DNA of 64,000 bases from Hymenolepis diminuta. Lineage: Eukaryota; Platyhelminthes; Cestoda; Cyclophyllidea; Hymenolepididae. The notes under the pieces were generated by a model. That model saw nothing but the letters and a program-made list of their open reading frames with translations, was not told the origin of the DNA and searched no databases. This document shows positions 63,620 to 64,000 of the stretch, one piece after another. Positions within the stretch are counted from its first letter, which is position 1, and each line of letters begins with the position of its first letter. The stretch lies in assembly GCA_900708905.1 (NCBI GenBank), contig CAADRB010000030.1, positions 490,707-554,706 of the forward strand. Direction: 5' to 3'. Position numbers and translations under genes: made by a program.

Positions 63620-64000
63620 GTGAATTAGCGTTCAGTACTCAAGCTATCCGTTTACTAATAAAGACAGCAAAAGTTATACTAGTTAGATAAGTGAATGTAT
63701 AGCTGCAACAGAGAAGTAGTTTTGCAGAGTGAGGGATTTGGTCCATGAGATTCGAGATAATCGTCTCTCCTCAGAAGAATATGTGCTCTTGTCTTTTCAA
63801 AAGATCTTCTTGAAGAAATTCGCATTGAGTCTAATGTCAGCGTTGAGGATGACATGTATGTAGCGTTTCAAATATCCAAATATTGGGCAGTGGAAGTCTT
63901 TATTGATCATGACATGAAGACGACTTTTTTCACATATTTGGCATCTTCACAGTTTTCGCTCGAATTTCCTTGAAGTTGGAATTTACGTGATTAAAGACTG
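63620..64000 (+). other. Start of the next CTP synthase intron, no exon seen
   Basis: Begins with donor GTGAAT. The expected next exon, starting YEVNP or FEVNP, was not found before the window ends. Confidence 0.6.

Overview
The window is eukaryotic nuclear DNA, AT-rich, with spliced genes (GT-AG introns from about 70 bp to several kb, one GC-AG intron) and many decayed transposable elements. Gene content and style suggest a parasitic flatworm, perhaps a tapeworm. This rests on a two-domain cystatin-like secreted protein, strongly divergent ionotropic glutamate receptors, Ty3/Gypsy, mariner and foldback remnants, and long T-rich introns. The species assignment is inference. The sequence carries one 30-N gap (23621-23650) and one single n (46970), so it is a draft assembly.

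Layout. 0.2-1.05 kb (+): single-exon cystatin-like gene. 1.05-13.9 kb: no gene recognised. 13.9-15.6 kb (+): last two exons of a C2H2 zinc-finger transcription factor with a Hunchback/Ikaros-like C-terminal finger pair. 17.3-23.4 kb (-): a broken ionotropic glutamate receptor copy (called A here), interrupted by an internally deleted Ty3/Gypsy element and an opposite-strand solo LTR. 27.9-37.8 kb (-): its paralogue (called B), which I could assemble into 13 phase-consistent exons from signal peptide to the fourth membrane segment, about 800 aa. 38-46.5 kb: repeats only. 46.5-48.4 kb (-): a Rho-family GTPase with a complete CAAX end and a duplicated last exon. 50-54 kb: foldback elements and a tRNA-derived SINE. 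55.1-63.6 kb (+): CTP synthase, six exons in view and running off the right end, with a mariner relic in its fourth intron.

The main observation is in the receptor pair. Copy A carries frame-breaking indels in every exon I could align, yet its channel-pore exon contains 322 bp (M1, pore loop and M3) identical base for base to copy B, while the sequence just outside diverges clearly. This looks like a gene-conversion tract in a pseudogene; an assembly chimera is the alternative. Other points of interest are a frame break in exon 2 of CTP synthase, a long acidic insert in its glutaminase domain, and the duplicated CAAX exon of the GTPase.
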